NCBI RefSeq assembly: GCF_029238675.1
Contig: NZ_JAQWFR010000005.1
Span: 22,817-86,816, forward strand
DNA: 64,000 nucleotides
Source of the DNA: Oceanicoccus sp.
GTDB taxonomy: Bacteria; Pseudomonadota; Gammaproteobacteria; Pseudomonadales; Dasaniaceae
Direction of reading: 5' to 3'
The position numbers were made by a program, and so were the translations under genes. The number at the start of each line of letters is the position of its first letter. Position 1 is the stretch's first letter. A model generated the notes under the pieces. That model was not told where the DNA came from. It ran no database searches and was given only the letters and a program-made list of their open reading frames with translations. Shown piece after piece: positions 1 to 10,045 of this stretch.

Positions 1-723
1 CTCTCGACGCTGGGCATTGGCCGCGGGAATCACAAACTTAAGGTCTGGGCGCTGATGCAAACACCAGCGGGCCGTTTCGATAAACGACTGGCCTAACATC
101 TTCACTTCACCGCCACGACTGCCGGGTAATAAAGCCACCATGGTCGCATCACTATCTAAAGACAAGGTGCTGCGGGCGGCTTGTTTTTGCATGGCAAGCT
201 CATCTAATTCAATAGCAAACTTATCTGCCAAAGGGTGGCCAACAAAGGTGACCGGAACATTGTGCTGATGATAAAACTCAGCCTCAAAGGGCAATAAAGT
301 CAGCATTCGGTCAACCGCTTTAGCAATTTTTTTCACCCGTCCCTGACGCCAGGCCCATACCGAGGGACTCACATAATGTGCGGTTAAAACGCCCTCATTA
401 CGCAGTGCCAATTCAATATTCAAGGTAAAGTCTGGCGAATCAATGCCAATAAAAAGATCGGGAGGGGAGTTAATAAAGTGTGCTTTTAAATCGCGTCGAA
501 TGCGCAACAATTCAGGAAGCCGTTTCAGGGGTTCAACAAAGCCCATCACCGATAAACGGTCCATAGGGATATGGCTATTAAAGCCCTCCGCTATCATTAG
601 CGGGCCGCCTACTCCTTCAAAAATCACCTGAGGGTGTTTGCGTTTGATAGCCTGCATCAGGCTGGAGCCTAGAATATCTCCCGAGGCCTCCCCCGCTACA
701 ATACCAATACGCAATGTGGACAT
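1..723 (-). CDS. lpxB: lipid-A-disaccharide synthase LpxB (3' end cut by window)
   Basis: Glycosyltransferase that joins UDP-2,3-diacylglucosamine to lipid X to make the lipid A disaccharide at the inner face of the inner membrane. The reading frame opens at position 1 and starts at the ATG at 721-723. The N-terminus carries the family signature IVAGEASGDILG, and further on SPSVWAWRQGR and LLPGSRGGEV are readable, both typical of LpxB. About 241 codons are present of a usual 370-390, so the C-terminal third lies outside the window. It sits 13 bases after lpxA and is the last visible gene of the lipid A operon. Confidence 0.93.
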   Translation of the reverse strand, partial: MSTLRIGIVAGEASGDILGSSLMQAIKRKHPQVIFEGVGGPLMIAEGFNSHIPMDRLSVMGFVEPLKRLPELLRIRRDLKAHFINSPPDLFIGIDSPDFTLNIELALRNEGVLTAHYVSPSVWAWRQGRVKKIAKAVDRMLTLLPFEAEFYHQHNVPVTFVGHPLADKFAIELDELAMQKQAARSTLSLDSDATMVALLPGSRGGEVKMLGQSFIETARWCLHQRPDLKFVIPAANAQRRE

Positions 724-736
724 AAAACCGTCTCGT

Positions 737-1507
737 TTAACGCACTATTCCGCGTCTGGAAGCCTCCAAAGACTCAACTAACAACCCAATTTCAGGATGC
801 TCCTGTTGCATCTCACGCAACTTCACCAAAGCTTCTTCTGTAGTCAGACCCTGGCGATAAACAACCTTATAGGCGCGCCGGATAGCGGTAATCGTCTCAC
901 TACTAAAACCTCGACGGCGTAAGCCTTCAACATTAACCGTCTTAGCTTCAGCAGGTTGGCCGTTTACCGTCACATAGGCCGGTACATCCTTGCTCAAATG
1001 GCTGCCATAACCGGTAAAACTGTGGGCGCCAATCGAACAAAATTGATGAACCAGGGTGTAACCCGCCAGAATTGCCCAATCGCCAACCGTCACATGACCA
1101 GCAATAGCGGCATTGTTAACAAAAATGGTATGGTTGCCCACCACGGAGTCATGGCCAATATGGGCATAGGCCATAATTAAATTATCATTACCAATAAGGG
1201 TTTCACCGCGGTCCTGAACTGTGCCCCGGTGAATCGTCACACCTTCACGGATAATATTATTGTCGCCAATCACCAAACGGGTAGGCTCACCCTGGTACTT
1301 CATATCCGGGGTATCTTCGCCCACAGAAGAAAACTGATATATTTTATTATTAGCGCCGATTTTAGTCGGGCCTTTGACCACTACATGGGAAGCCACCACG
1401 GTACCGGAGCCAATTTCTACATCGGGTCCAATAATCGTCCACGGCCCGACTTCTACATCGTCGGCTATGATGGCACTGGGATCTATAATCGCTCGAGGAT
1501 CTATCAA
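737..1507 (-). CDS. lpxA: UDP-N-acetylglucosamine acyltransferase LpxA
   Basis: First enzyme of lipid A synthesis; transfers an R-3-hydroxyacyl chain from acyl carrier protein to UDP-GlcNAc in the cytoplasm. The protein is a left-handed beta helix of hexapeptide repeats, with the catalytic-histidine region AYAHIGHDSVVGNH near residue 120 and a helical C-terminus. There is no ATG near the expected start. Two in-frame TTG codons lie at 1513 and 1507. An AGGAAGG Shine-Dalgarno sequence ends 7 bases before the 1507 TTG but only 1 base before the 1513 TTG, so 1507 is preferred (256 aa). The 1513 start would give MFLIDPRA, which aligns slightly longer with Pseudomonas LpxA. It lies between fabZ and lpxB in the usual order. 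Confidence 0.95.
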   Translation of the reverse strand: MIDPRAIIDPSAIIADDVEVGPWTIIGPDVEIGSGTVVASHVVVKGPTKIGANNKIYQFSSVGEDTPDMKYQGEPTRLVIGDNNIIREGVTIHRGTVQDRGETLIGNDNLIMAYAHIGHDSVVGNHTIFVNNAAIAGHVTVGDWAILAGYTLVHQFCSIGAHSFTGYGSHLSKDVPAYVTVNGQPAEAKTVNVEGLRRRGFSSETITAIRRAYKVVYRQGLTTEEALVKLREMQQEHPEIGLLVESLEASRRGIVR

Positions 1508-1553
1508 GAACAAACCTTCCTATTTTTGTAATATTTGTTGTTGTATTACGATA

Positions 1554-1991
1554 TTAAAACGGCCTGTCAGCACAAATAATATCAGCAGTGGCGGCAAGAT
1601 CATCTTTCACATAAGCGCTGCACTTAAACTTCCAGATACCGCGACGATCAGAGACGTATTCCACTTTTAATACTAACTGGTCACCCGGCACTACCTGGCG
1701 TTTAAAACGCACATTATCCGCGCCAACAAATAAATAAATTGAACCATCGGCCGGTGTTTTGTCCGAGGTTTTAAAACCTAAAATACCTGCAGCCTGAGCC
1801 AGGGCTTCAACAATTAATACGCCGGGCATCACCGATATTTGCGGAAAATGCCCCTGAAAAAATGGCTCGTTAATAGAGACATTTTTTATAGCAGTAATAG
1901 ACTCACCAAGGTTTAACTCGACCACCTTATCTACTAACAGAAACGGATAGCGATGAGGTAAATATTCTTGTATTTCTTTTATATCCATCAT
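1554..1991 (-). CDS. fabZ: 3-hydroxyacyl-ACP dehydratase FabZ
   Basis: Dehydrates 3-hydroxyacyl-ACP in fatty acid elongation and competes with LpxA/LpxD for the same hydroxyacyl-ACP pool, which explains its conserved place between lpxD and lpxA. The 145-aa single hot-dog domain has the catalytic His in [13 protein letters not shown] (about residue 13) and the Glu-bearing helix [20 protein letters not shown]. Two adjacent ATGs begin the frame; an AGGG lies 9 bases before the first. Length is normal for the family. Confidence 0.96.
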   Translation of the reverse strand: MMDIKEIQEYLPHRYPFLLVDKVVELNLGESITAIKNVSINEPFFQGHFPQISVMPGVLIVEALAQAAGILGFKTSDKTPADGSIYLFVGADNVRFKRQVVPGDQLVLKVEYVSDRRGIWKFKCSAYVKDDLAATADIICADRPF

Positions 1992-2016
1992 GGATGTTAA
2001 CCCTGTTACGCTAACT

Positions 2017-3051
2017 TTAATCTAATTTTTTTTCTACGTCTGTTAAACGCTTCGACATTTGATCTAATTGCGAAAACCTAACAGCGTTTCTTCGCCAAGT
2101 ACGACTATCTTGCATAGGCGTGCCCGAAGAATAAGCACCCGCTTTAGCAATGGATTTGGTCACCAGCGTAAAGGAAGTGATATGCACATTATCAGCAATG
2201 GTTAGGTGGCCAACAATCCCCACACCCCCTGCTATGGTGCAATTTTTGCCAATTTTGGTACTGCCTGCAATCGCTGTACAGCCTGCAATACCAGTATTTT
2301 CGCCCAACTCAACGTTATGGGCTATTTGTACCTGATTATCGAGAATAACGCGATCACCAATACGGGTATCATCCAGGGCACCTCGGTCTATCGTACAACC
2401 GGCCCCGATCTCAACATCATCACCCACAACCACACCACCCAACTGGGCGATTTTAACCCAGCCGCCTTTTTCCCGGTCTGGCGAGGGAGCAAAGCCAAAG
2501 CCATCGCTGCCAATAACAGTACTACTATGGATAATAACGCGGTCGCCGATGCTAACATCATGATAAAGGCTGACATTAGCATGGAGTAAACAGCCCTCAC
2601 CCAGCCTGGTATTTTTGCCGATGGTACAGCCAGCATTAACAACCGTACCGGCACCAACAACCACATGATCAGCAATAGTGACATTTGCGCCAACACTGGC
2701 GGATGGATCAATACTGGCAGTAGCACTAATCACAGCAGAAGGATGAATACCTGCATCCTGCAATGAAGGTTCAGCAAATAGCTGGGAAGCTTTGGCGTAA
2801 ATCAGGTAGGGGTTATCAGAAACCAGGCAATTGGCTGGGCCAATACCGACCATATCCGGAGCGACAATAACGGCTTCGGCCTGAGTGGCCGCAAGGGCTT
2901 TTTGGTATTTGGGGTTAGCAAGAAAGCTCAGCTGGCCCTGGCCGGCATTGGCCAGTGTAGCCAACCCGGAAATAACCACTTCCGCATCGCCTACACATTT
3001 CACCGCTAATAGCTCGGCCAATGCAGCCAAGGTATATTGATGATCAGCCAT
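2017..3051 (-). CDS. lpxD: UDP-3-O-(3-hydroxyacyl)glucosamine N-acyltransferase LpxD
   Basis: Third step of lipid A synthesis: adds the second hydroxyacyl chain at the 2-amino group. The 344-aa protein has an N-terminal uridine-binding domain (about 1-100), a left-handed beta-helix of hexapeptide repeats (about 110-300, including the [16 protein letters not shown] segment with the catalytic His), and a C-terminal helix with [12 protein letters not shown]. It follows skp and precedes fabZ on the same strand, as in enterics and pseudomonads. Start at ATG 3051 gives the usual N-terminus. Confidence 0.96.
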   Translation of the reverse strand: MADHQYTLAALAELLAVKCVGDAEVVISGLATLANAGQGQLSFLANPKYQKALAATQAEAVIVAPDMVGIGPANCLVSDNPYLIYAKASQLFAEPSLQDAGIHPSAVISATASIDPSASVGANVTIADHVVVGAGTVVNAGCTIGKNTRLGEGCLLHANVSLYHDVSIGDRVIIHSSTVIGSDGFGFAPSPDREKGGWVKIAQLGGVVVGDDVEIGAGCTIDRGALDDTRIGDRVILDNQVQIAHNVELGENTGIAGCTAIAGSTKIGKNCTIAGGVGIVGHLTIADNVHITSFTLVTKSIAKAGAYSSGTPMQDSRTWRRNAVRFSQLDQMSKRLTDVEKKLD

Positions 3052-3079
3052 TATTCAGTGCCAAACCGAAACTAAGTAA

Positions 3080-3592
3080 TTACTTAGCTTGGTTAAGTTT
3101 GTCGGTTACTTTCGCGGTAATGTTAAAGCTGCTGTCTACATGCATTGCAGCCTGTTGATTCAGCAATAAGCCAATACCTTCGGCTTCAATTAATTCGCTA
3201 ACGGCTTTTTGTAGTTTAGGGGCCATTTCCTGGGCAACGGCCTGTAATAGTTGCTGCTCAGCTGTTTGTAATTTTCTTTGTACAAACTCGATATCGGTAC
3301 GCTTTTCCTGAATCTTTTTAGCTTCTGCCTGCTTTTGCTCTGTACTCATTACAGCGGCATCTTTTTGCAACTGGGCTACAGTATCCTGATAGCTCTTACC
3401 CAGGTTCTCCAACTGCTTACGGTTTTCTGCATAGCTGGACTCTTCACGCAAAGCCTTTAAACGCGCCTGGGCAACTTCGGTGTTAATAATAGCCTGCTGT
3501 GCATTTAATACCGCAATCTTGCCTTCGGCATTGGCGGCAACAGAGGCACATAACGCAACAGCAAGTAGAGCTAGCTTAATCAGTTTGTTCAC
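3080..3592 (-). CDS. skp: periplasmic chaperone Skp/OmpH family protein
   Basis: Holds unfolded outer-membrane proteins on their way to the BAM complex. The sequence has a signal peptide (hydrophobic run LIKLALLAVALCASVAANA), then a short beta part and a long charged, Gln/Lys/Glu-rich coiled-coil region forming the tentacles (about residues 45-135). A longer reading frame begins at ATG 3613, but a GGAG motif lies inside that extension about 7 bases before a GTG at 3592. Starting at the GTG gives a standard signal peptide and 170 aa, the usual size. It lies directly downstream of bamA, its functional partner. Confidence 0.9.
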   Translation of the reverse strand: MNKLIKLALLAVALCASVAANAEGKIAVLNAQQAIINTEVAQARLKALREESSYAENRKQLENLGKSYQDTVAQLQKDAAVMSTEQKQAEAKKIQEKRTDIEFVQRKLQTAEQQLLQAVAQEMAPKLQKAVSELIEAEGIGLLLNQQAAMHVDSSFNITAKVTDKLNQAK

Positions 3593-3673
3593 AATAAATC
3601 TCCATCTCATCAATTATTAAATCTAAATAGTTATCAAGCCGGATACTCTCGGCTTAACGGTTAAAATTACTGC

Positions 3674-6343
3674 TTAAAAACTTCTGCCCAAAGAGAATTG
3701 GAAGGCTTCGGTTTCATCATCTTCAGTGTCGTTAAAGGGCTTGGCATAACTAAAGGTTAATGGACCAAAACCAGTAATCCAACTTAAACCAACACCAAAG
3801 GAATAACGCAATTCATCCAGGTCCGCTTTATAACAATTGGCTTGTGATTCACCACATTGCGTACTGAATACATTACCAAAATCAACAAAGAAAGCGGTAC
3901 GGACCGAGCGCTGGTCTTTGATAAAGGGCAATGGGAATAATAATTCCACGCCACCTTCAATCAAGACATTGCCACCGAAGGGATCTGGGTCGTTTTCATA
4001 GGGGTTAGTAAATATTTTCTGGTCGCCATTGGCATCGTCAACCACCACATAAGACAGCTTATTATCCAGAACCAGGTCACCTACATTTATACCACTCTGG
4101 TCACAGATACCACTAGTAACCGTTTCACATCCATCATCACCTTCTTGAATAGCCACTCTTGCTCTATCCGTTTGGTAGATTTGTGCTGGCGTGCTCCGTG
4201 GCCCCAGGGTATTACTCTTAAAGCCTCGCACCGAACCAAAACCACCGGAATAGAAGTGGTTAAAGAAAGGGAGTTCATCATCACCAATACCATCACCATA
4301 ACCTAACTCAGTACGTAAACGTAAAGTCCAGCTGCGGCTAATGGGGAAGAATATCTGGCCGTTATAGACCAACTTATAGTATTCCAGGTCACTACCGGGA
4401 ACAGTCAACTCAAGGGATAAACTTTGCGATGCACCCCGTGTTGCCATACGACCACGGTTAAGGGTCGACTGGGTCCAACTGGTGGTGATGGTAAAGTTGT
4501 CAAAGGTATCGCCACTCTCATCCAAAAAACCGGTCACGGATGGCGGCGACAAGATACTTTCAAAACCATCGATAACATTGCCATTATCGTCAATAAAACG
4601 AATGGGCACTTCTTCAACGTTAGAGTCGGCTTCAAACTCGTAATAATCTCTATACCAATCTTCATCAGCAACATTCACTACATCAAGCAAACGTGGGCTG
4701 GCAATAATTTCCTGTACTGCACCAAAGCCCGCTTTGATTTCAGTATTACTATAACCCAAACTAAAACCTAAACGCTCGGTTTCTTTAATCGGGTAACCAA
4801 AGTTTAAGCTACTACCGAAAGTATTAGTGGTATAACGGGAAACGTTAATCTTATCGAGGTCCGCTTCACGATAGAACACCGAGAAACCACGGCTAACACC
4901 ATCTTTGGTGTAATAGGGGTTAACAAAACTAAAACGGATATTGGTTAAGTAATCACTTTTGTTTAAGCCGATACCAATCTGCTTACCGGTACCCAGAAAG
5001 TTGTCCTGTTGAATATTAGCCCCTAACAAAATACCACTATCCTGCGAGAAACCGACACTGGCGCCGATGCTACCCGAGGATTGTTCTTCAACGCTGTACA
5101 GCAGATTGATTAAATCATCACTGCCGGGAACTTCCTGAGTATCAATCGAAGCTTGTTTAAAGTAACCCAAACGCTCCAAACGAATACGTGATTGCTCAAT
5201 ACTGGCAGAAGAAGCTGGCGCACTTTCCATCTGGCGCATTTCACGGCGCAATACTTCATCGGCGGTACGGGTATTACCTTCAAAATTAATGCGGTTAACG
5301 TAGGTGCGCTTACCCGGGTCGATAAAGAATTTAATCGCCACCGTTTTATCTTCGTCGTTGATATCGGGGATGCCTTCAACTTTGGCGAAGTTATAACCCT
5401 CATTACCCAAACGCTTGGTTAGCCATTCTTCTGTGCTGGTCACGGCCGACTGGGAAAAGGTCTGGCCGTTCTTGATCAGGATATAAGGTGTCAATTGCGC
5501 TTCGGGGAGGACGATATCACCGGACAAATCGACATCGCCGACTTCATACTTGTCACCTTCGATAATATTGACGGTGATATACACCGCTTCACGGTCAGGC
5601 GTTACCGACACCTGTGAGGAGTCGATGCTGAATTTAATATAGCCTCGGTCGAGGTAGTAAGACCTCAGGGTATTTAAATCACCAGAGAGTTTTTCTTTAG
5701 CGTATTTATCATTACTGGTAATCCAGGATAACCAGCCAGTGGATCTAAGTTCAAATAAATCCATCAGGTCTTCATCGCTATACACAGCGTTACCAACGAT
5801 ATTAATATGCTGGATCGAGGCGGTAGTGCCTTCATCAATATCGATATTCACTCCCACACGGTTACGAGGTAGCGAGGTTACATCGGTTTCAATACCGGCA
5901 TCGTAACGACCCTGCGATACATATTGCCGGGTCAGTTCCATTTTCATACCTTCAAGGGTGGAACGCTTAAAGACTTTGCCCTCTGAAAGACCTGCGCCTT
6001 TTAGTCCCTCTAACAGGGATTCAGTATCAATAGCCTTGTTACCCTCGATATTGATCTCGCTAATGGAGGGACGCTCTTCTACCGTCACCACCAGAATGCT
6101 GCCATCACGGGCAATATAGATATTGTCGAAATTACCGGTACGGAAAAGGGTACGAATGCTGTTGCGAATTGTGCCAGCATCAATAGTGTCGCCCACATTG
6201 ATGGGCAGGGAGGCAAAGATACTACCGGCAGAGATCCTCTGAAGACCTTCAACCCGTATATCTGATACAACAAAAGATTCGTTAGCTCGTGCAGAAACAG
6301 CACTTAAGGCAACAAACAACAACAACAGGAAATAACGTTTCAT
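3674..6343 (-). CDS. bamA: outer membrane protein assembly factor BamA
   Basis: Core Omp85 subunit of the BAM machine that inserts beta-barrel proteins into the outer membrane. There is a signal peptide (first 20 residues, ending SAVSARA), five POTRA domains (about 23-420) and a 16-stranded barrel to the C-terminal Phe. The lid-loop motif is readable as GFGSVRGFKSNTLGPRS, and the last strand ends FQFSLGRSF. At 889 aa it is roughly 90 residues longer than typical BamA (about 800). The extra length sits in extracellular loops: an acidic loop around residues 545-615, and two loops bearing cysteine pairs (GDDGCETVTSGICDQSG and STQCGESQANCYKAD). It lies between rseP and skp. Confidence 0.96.
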   Translation of the reverse strand: MKRYFLLLLFVALSAVSARANESFVVSDIRVEGLQRISAGSIFASLPINVGDTIDAGTIRNSIRTLFRTGNFDNIYIARDGSILVVTVEERPSISEINIEGNKAIDTESLLEGLKGAGLSEGKVFKRSTLEGMKMELTRQYVSQGRYDAGIETDVTSLPRNRVGVNIDIDEGTTASIQHINIVGNAVYSDEDLMDLFELRSTGWLSWITSNDKYAKEKLSGDLNTLRSYYLDRGYIKFSIDSSQVSVTPDREAVYITVNIIEGDKYEVGDVDLSGDIVLPEAQLTPYILIKNGQTFSQSAVTSTEEWLTKRLGNEGYNFAKVEGIPDINDEDKTVAIKFFIDPGKRTYVNRINFEGNTRTADEVLRREMRQMESAPASSASIEQSRIRLERLGYFKQASIDTQEVPGSDDLINLLYSVEEQSSGSIGASVGFSQDSGILLGANIQQDNFLGTGKQIGIGLNKSDYLTNIRFSFVNPYYTKDGVSRGFSVFYREADLDKINVSRYTTNTFGSSLNFGYPIKETERLGFSLGYSNTEIKAGFGAVQEIIASPRLLDVVNVADEDWYRDYYEFEADSNVEEVPIRFIDDNGNVIDGFESILSPPSVTGFLDESGDTFDNFTITTSWTQSTLNRGRMATRGASQSLSLELTVPGSDLEYYKLVYNGQIFFPISRSWTLRLRTELGYGDGIGDDELPFFNHFYSGGFGSVRGFKSNTLGPRSTPAQIYQTDRARVAIQEGDDGCETVTSGICDQSGINVGDLVLDNKLSYVVVDDANGDQKIFTNPYENDPDPFGGNVLIEGGVELLFPLPFIKDQRSVRTAFFVDFGNVFSTQCGESQANCYKADLDELRYSFGVGLSWITGFGPLTFSYAKPFNDTEDDETEAFQFSLGRSF

Positions 6344-6520
6344 CTAAGGTTTTACACCAAAATATTTTTATAGGCCCAATTCAGGCTAAATGCTCATTGT
6401 CCGCACCGCAGTATCGGTGCGATAAAGGCAAACGGCATACTCAATTTTATTTCCCGTAACGGCCTCTATCGCTCGTACACATTAAGAACGAAGGCTCTTA
6501 TGTCATTTTTCAAACGCGCC

Positions 6521-6550
6521 ATTATAAACGACATTACGGCTAAGTGTGAG
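6521..6550 (-). promoter_or_regulatory. candidate sigma-70 promoter upstream of bamA
   Basis: Reading the minus strand, an exact TATAAT (6526-6521) is preceded, after an 18-base spacer, by CTCACA (6550-6545), which matches TTGACA at four of six positions. It lies in the 258-base gap between rseP and bamA, about 180 bases before the bamA ATG. It could add transcription of bamA-skp-lpx independent of the upstream cluster. Motif match only. Confidence 0.4.
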
Positions 6551-6601
6551 CCTCAAAGACGTTTCAATAGGCTATTTTTATCACTTAATTTATGAGCCGA
6601 T

Positions 6602-7957
6602 TTATAGTCGTGAGATATCGTTATAAATCGCTAAAATCATCACACCCACAATAATAAACAGGCCCAACTGGTAACCCAACATCTGGATCCGCAGGGAGAC
6701 TTCTTTGCCCGTGATCATCTCAACCAAAAAGTACAAAATATGACCACCATCCAATACCGGAATGGGCAGTAAATTAAGCACCCCCAAACTGATACTTAAC
6801 AGCGCCAGAAAGCCTAAATAGGCTTCAAGGCCCGAATTAGCTGAGGCGGAGGCCACTTTAGCAATCGTTATCGGCCCACTCAAGTTTTTCGGGGAGATAA
6901 GTCCCATTAGCATCTTTTTAATGGATTCCAGCGTAAAAACACTCATTGACCAAGTACGATCGAGGGCCTGGCCAACCGCACCTAACACGCCGTAACTAAA
7001 GCTGCGCTTCATCTCTTCCGGCCATTTGGGCCACTGCACACTGACACCAACCTGCCCGTAAGCTTCGTTGTTTTCATCGTATTTTGTGGCAGGGGTCAAC
7101 AGGGTAGAAAATAACGCCCCTTCTCGCTCATATTCAATACTCATTGTCTGCCCCGGACGAGCACGAACATAGTCAACCCACTCGGACCAATCAGCAATAG
7201 CTGTTGCGTCTACGGCCAGAACTTTATCACCGGCTTGTAGGCCTGCTGTTTCAGCGGGACTATCAGCAATTACCTGGTCAACAATAGCTAGTACAGGGGG
7301 ACGATATAATTCGATGCCGAGACCACCAATTAGGTCTACAGCGTCATCACCCGCCAACCATTCATCGAGCTGGGCAGTAGACTCATAGGTTAAATCAGAC
7401 TCGGGATACTTAGCGGAAAAGGTAATCGGGCCACTTTCACCGATACGCTGCAATAGGCGCAGATGCAAAGCCTCCATAGTCGGGGTCGCTTCACCATCCA
7501 CTGCTACAATCTGCTGGCCAGGTTCGAGGCTAGCTTGCTCGGCAATAGAGCCAGGCTCAATACTGCCAACCACAGGGATAACGCCAGTAACACCCCCCAC
7601 AAAAACACACCAATAGACAAAAATAGCCAGAATAAAGTTGGCTAAAGGCCCCGCCGCCACGGTGGCAAGACGCTGCCCAACGGGCTTGCGGTTAAAGGCG
7701 TAAGGTAAATCTTCCGGCGCCACATCACCTTCACGTTCATCCACCATTTTGACATAACCACCCAGGGGGATGGCGGCAATCACAAACTCGGTGCCCTGCT
7801 TGTCATGCCAGCGATATAAGGCCTTGCCAAAGCCCACTGAAAAACGGATAACCTTAATGCCACAGCGGCGAGCTACCCAAAAATGACCATACTCATGGAT
7901 GGTTACCAGGATGGCGAGGGTTGCAACAGTAATCAGTATTGTTTGTAATAATTCCAT
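6602..7957 (-). CDS. rseP: RIP site-2 protease RseP
   Basis: Inner-membrane zinc metalloprotease that cleaves anti-sigma factor RseA within the membrane and so releases sigma-E under envelope stress. It also trims leftover signal peptides. The HExxH zinc site is in TIHEYGHFWVARRCG (about residue 20). Two PDZ domains follow in the periplasmic part (about 115-300), and the second metal-ligand motif NLLPIPVLDGGHILY lies near residue 390. At 451 aa the length is normal. It lies between dxr and bamA, the common arrangement linking sigma-E signalling with outer-membrane assembly. Confidence 0.96.
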   Translation of the reverse strand: MELLQTILITVATLAILVTIHEYGHFWVARRCGIKVIRFSVGFGKALYRWHDKQGTEFVIAAIPLGGYVKMVDEREGDVAPEDLPYAFNRKPVGQRLATVAAGPLANFILAIFVYWCVFVGGVTGVIPVVGSIEPGSIAEQASLEPGQQIVAVDGEATPTMEALHLRLLQRIGESGPITFSAKYPESDLTYESTAQLDEWLAGDDAVDLIGGLGIELYRPPVLAIVDQVIADSPAETAGLQAGDKVLAVDATAIADWSEWVDYVRARPGQTMSIEYEREGALFSTLLTPATKYDENNEAYGQVGVSVQWPKWPEEMKRSFSYGVLGAVGQALDRTWSMSVFTLESIKKMLMGLISPKNLSGPITIAKVASASANSGLEAYLGFLALLSISLGVLNLLPIPVLDGGHILYFLVEMITGKEVSLRIQMLGYQLGLFIIVGVMILAIYNDISRL

Positions 7958-7997
7958 AGCTTCAACTGGCCTTGTGGGCCCTTTTACCTTCTATCAA

Positions 7998-9203
7998 TCA
8001 TGTTCTATCAATATGTTCATTCGCCATCTGGCGAGCCACAAGATCCTGCTCTTGGACAACCGCCAGTGTCGAGGGTTCAACCAAGGGCATAGTAGTTAAT
8101 ACGTGTTCAATAATAACAGGGATATCGGTAAAGCAAACCCGCCCATCCAGAAAGGCCTGGACAGCTATTTCATTGGCCGCATTGAGTACCACCATAGCGG
8201 TAGCACCGGTTTTGACCGCCTCTGTGGCTAGCCGTAAGCAGGGGAAACGCTGGTAGTCCGGGGCTTCAAAATCCAGCTGCGCCGTGGCAATAATATCCAG
8301 GCTGGGCACACCAGAGGCAATACGCTCAGGAAAAGCCAAAGCATGGGCAATGGGTGTGCGCATATCGGGGTTACCCAATTGGGCCAACACCGAGCCATCA
8401 TCGTATTCCACCATGGAATGGATCACGCTCTGTGGGTGGACCACAATATCAATATGTTCAGGGCCAGTATCAAATAACCAGCAGGCCTCTATTAGCTCCA
8501 GACCCTTATTCATCATGCTGGCTGAATCGACAGAAATCTTGCGTCCCATATCCCAGTTAGGATGGGCGCAGGCTTGATCCGCTGTCATCGCCGATAATTG
8601 ATCCAGTGGCGTCTGGCGAAAGGGACCACCGGAACCGGTCAACAGAATTTTCCGCACACCTTCCGCGGCCAGGCCAAGACCCTCACCAGACTGGTATCGA
8701 GCTGGCATACACTGGAAGATAGCATTGTGTTCGCTATCAATCGGCAGCAAGGTAGCGCCACTGTGCTTAACCGCCTGCATCATTAAATCGCCAGCCATCA
8801 CCAGCGACTCTTTATTGGCCAGCAGAACTTTTTTACCCGCTTCCACCGCAGCCATGGTTGGCGCCAAACCGGCACCACCAACAATAGCAGCCATCACACT
8901 ATCCACTGCCTCTGCGCCAGCCACATCCAGCAAACCCTGCTCACCCGCCAGCACTTCGGTATCGGTAAGGCCCCCGGCCTTAAGTTGTGCTGACAACTGC
9001 TCAGCGGATTGCTCATCACGCATCACTGCATAGCGGGGTTGGTGGGCTTTGATCTGGGGAAGGATTAAATCAACACGACTGTTAGCCGTCAGGGCATAAA
9101 CACGGTAACGGTCAGGGTGGCGGGCCACCACATCCAGGGTACTGACACCTATCGAACCGGTAGAACCCAAGACAGTAATCAATTGTAACGACTCACCACT
9201 CAT
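7998..9203 (-). CDS. dxr: 1-deoxy-D-xylulose 5-phosphate reductoisomerase
   Basis: NADPH-dependent conversion of DXP to 2-C-methyl-D-erythritol 4-phosphate, the committed step of the non-mevalonate isoprenoid pathway. The Rossmann motif [15 protein letters not shown] is at the N-terminus. [13 protein letters not shown], the metal-site [12 protein letters not shown], and the flexible active-site loop region [20 protein letters not shown] follow. It is 401 aa, normal length. It ends 40 bases before rseP and starts 6 bases after cdsA. Its product feeds the undecaprenyl pyrophosphate made by the neighbouring uppS. Confidence 0.96.
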   Translation of the reverse strand: MSGESLQLITVLGSTGSIGVSTLDVVARHPDRYRVYALTANSRVDLILPQIKAHQPRYAVMRDEQSAEQLSAQLKAGGLTDTEVLAGEQGLLDVAGAEAVDSVMAAIVGGAGLAPTMAAVEAGKKVLLANKESLVMAGDLMMQAVKHSGATLLPIDSEHNAIFQCMPARYQSGEGLGLAAEGVRKILLTGSGGPFRQTPLDQLSAMTADQACAHPNWDMGRKISVDSASMMNKGLELIEACWLFDTGPEHIDIVVHPQSVIHSMVEYDDGSVLAQLGNPDMRTPIAHALAFPERIASGVPSLDIIATAQLDFEAPDYQRFPCLRLATEAVKTGATAMVVLNAANEIAVQAFLDGRVCFTDIPVIIEHVLTTMPLVEPSTLAVVQEQDLVARQMANEHIDRT

Positions 9204-9209
9204 ACCGTC

Positions 9210-10043
9210 TTACCAACCTGCCAACAATAAACTTAATGCAAATACCGGCGATGCTGCGGTCATACTATCCAGGCGGTCCATCATGCCACCATGCCCCGGC
9301 AGGATATGGCCACTATCTTTAACACCCTGCTGGCGCTTAATCATACTTTCTAACAAATCACCTAGTACCGAAGCCAGTGAGGTAACTACAGCCACCACCA
9401 AAACGGCCAGCAAATTATGCTCAGCAGCGTCAAATAACAACCATAACAAAGCCACCAAACAGGTACTGGCAGTAAGACCGCCCCAGAAACCCACCCAGGA
9501 TTTGCCAGGGCTGACACTGGGAGCCAGCTTAGCCTTACCCCATCTTAAGCCGGTGAAGTAAGCCCCAATATCAGCGGCGGCCACCATCGCAATCAGCAGG
9601 AATAACAAAGCGATACCGTGGTCGTGAATACGCAAATAAACCAGCGCCAACCAGGCTGGCACCAGAGTTAGATAACCCATCAGCATACGCATTGGCGTTG
9701 AACGCCAAATCACTGCACTACCGGGGTAGCTGCGCACCCATAACAGGGCAATCGCCCACCAGAGGCAGCCCAGGCCAAGCAGGTCGCGAATATGCTCCCA
9801 TTGAGGTTTGGCAGTTAGAATTTGTGTGTGCCATGAAGCTGCCACCAACAAGATAAGTACCGACGCGGTATATAGAAGCCTGGCAAGCCATAAACGTAAA
9901 CCCGCTAAAGCACTCCACTCCCAGGCGGCAATAACAACCAGCAAGCCAATTAAACCAGCCAGGCCAAGGGGAGGTAATAAAAATATCCCGACGCCTATCA
10001 GTGTGATCATAAAAACGGCTGTGATTACCCGTTGCTTTAACAC
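9210..10043 (-). CDS. cdsA: phosphatidate cytidylyltransferase CdsA
   Basis: Integral membrane enzyme making CDP-diacylglycerol, the precursor of all membrane phospholipids, from CTP and phosphatidic acid. The 277-aa sequence has several hydrophobic spans and the family signature GVKDSGHILPGHGGMMDRLDSM near the C-terminus (aspartates bind metal). SPGKSWVGFWGG is also readable. Only 2 bases separate it from uppS and 6 from dxr, which indicates one transcript. Confidence 0.95.
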   Translation of the reverse strand: MLKQRVITAVFMITLIGVGIFLLPPLGLAGLIGLLVVIAAWEWSALAGLRLWLARLLYTASVLILLVAASWHTQILTAKPQWEHIRDLLGLGCLWWAIALLWVRSYPGSAVIWRSTPMRMLMGYLTLVPAWLALVYLRIHDHGIALLFLLIAMVAAADIGAYFTGLRWGKAKLAPSVSPGKSWVGFWGGLTASTCLVALLWLLFDAAEHNLLAVLVVAVVTSLASVLGDLLESMIKRQQGVKDSGHILPGHGGMMDRLDSMTAASPVFALSLLLAGW

Positions 10044-10045
10044 GA

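Noticed and set aside
2150..2726. Overlapping frames opposite and within lpxD
   Set aside because: Arise from hexapeptide-repeat periodicity of lpxD.
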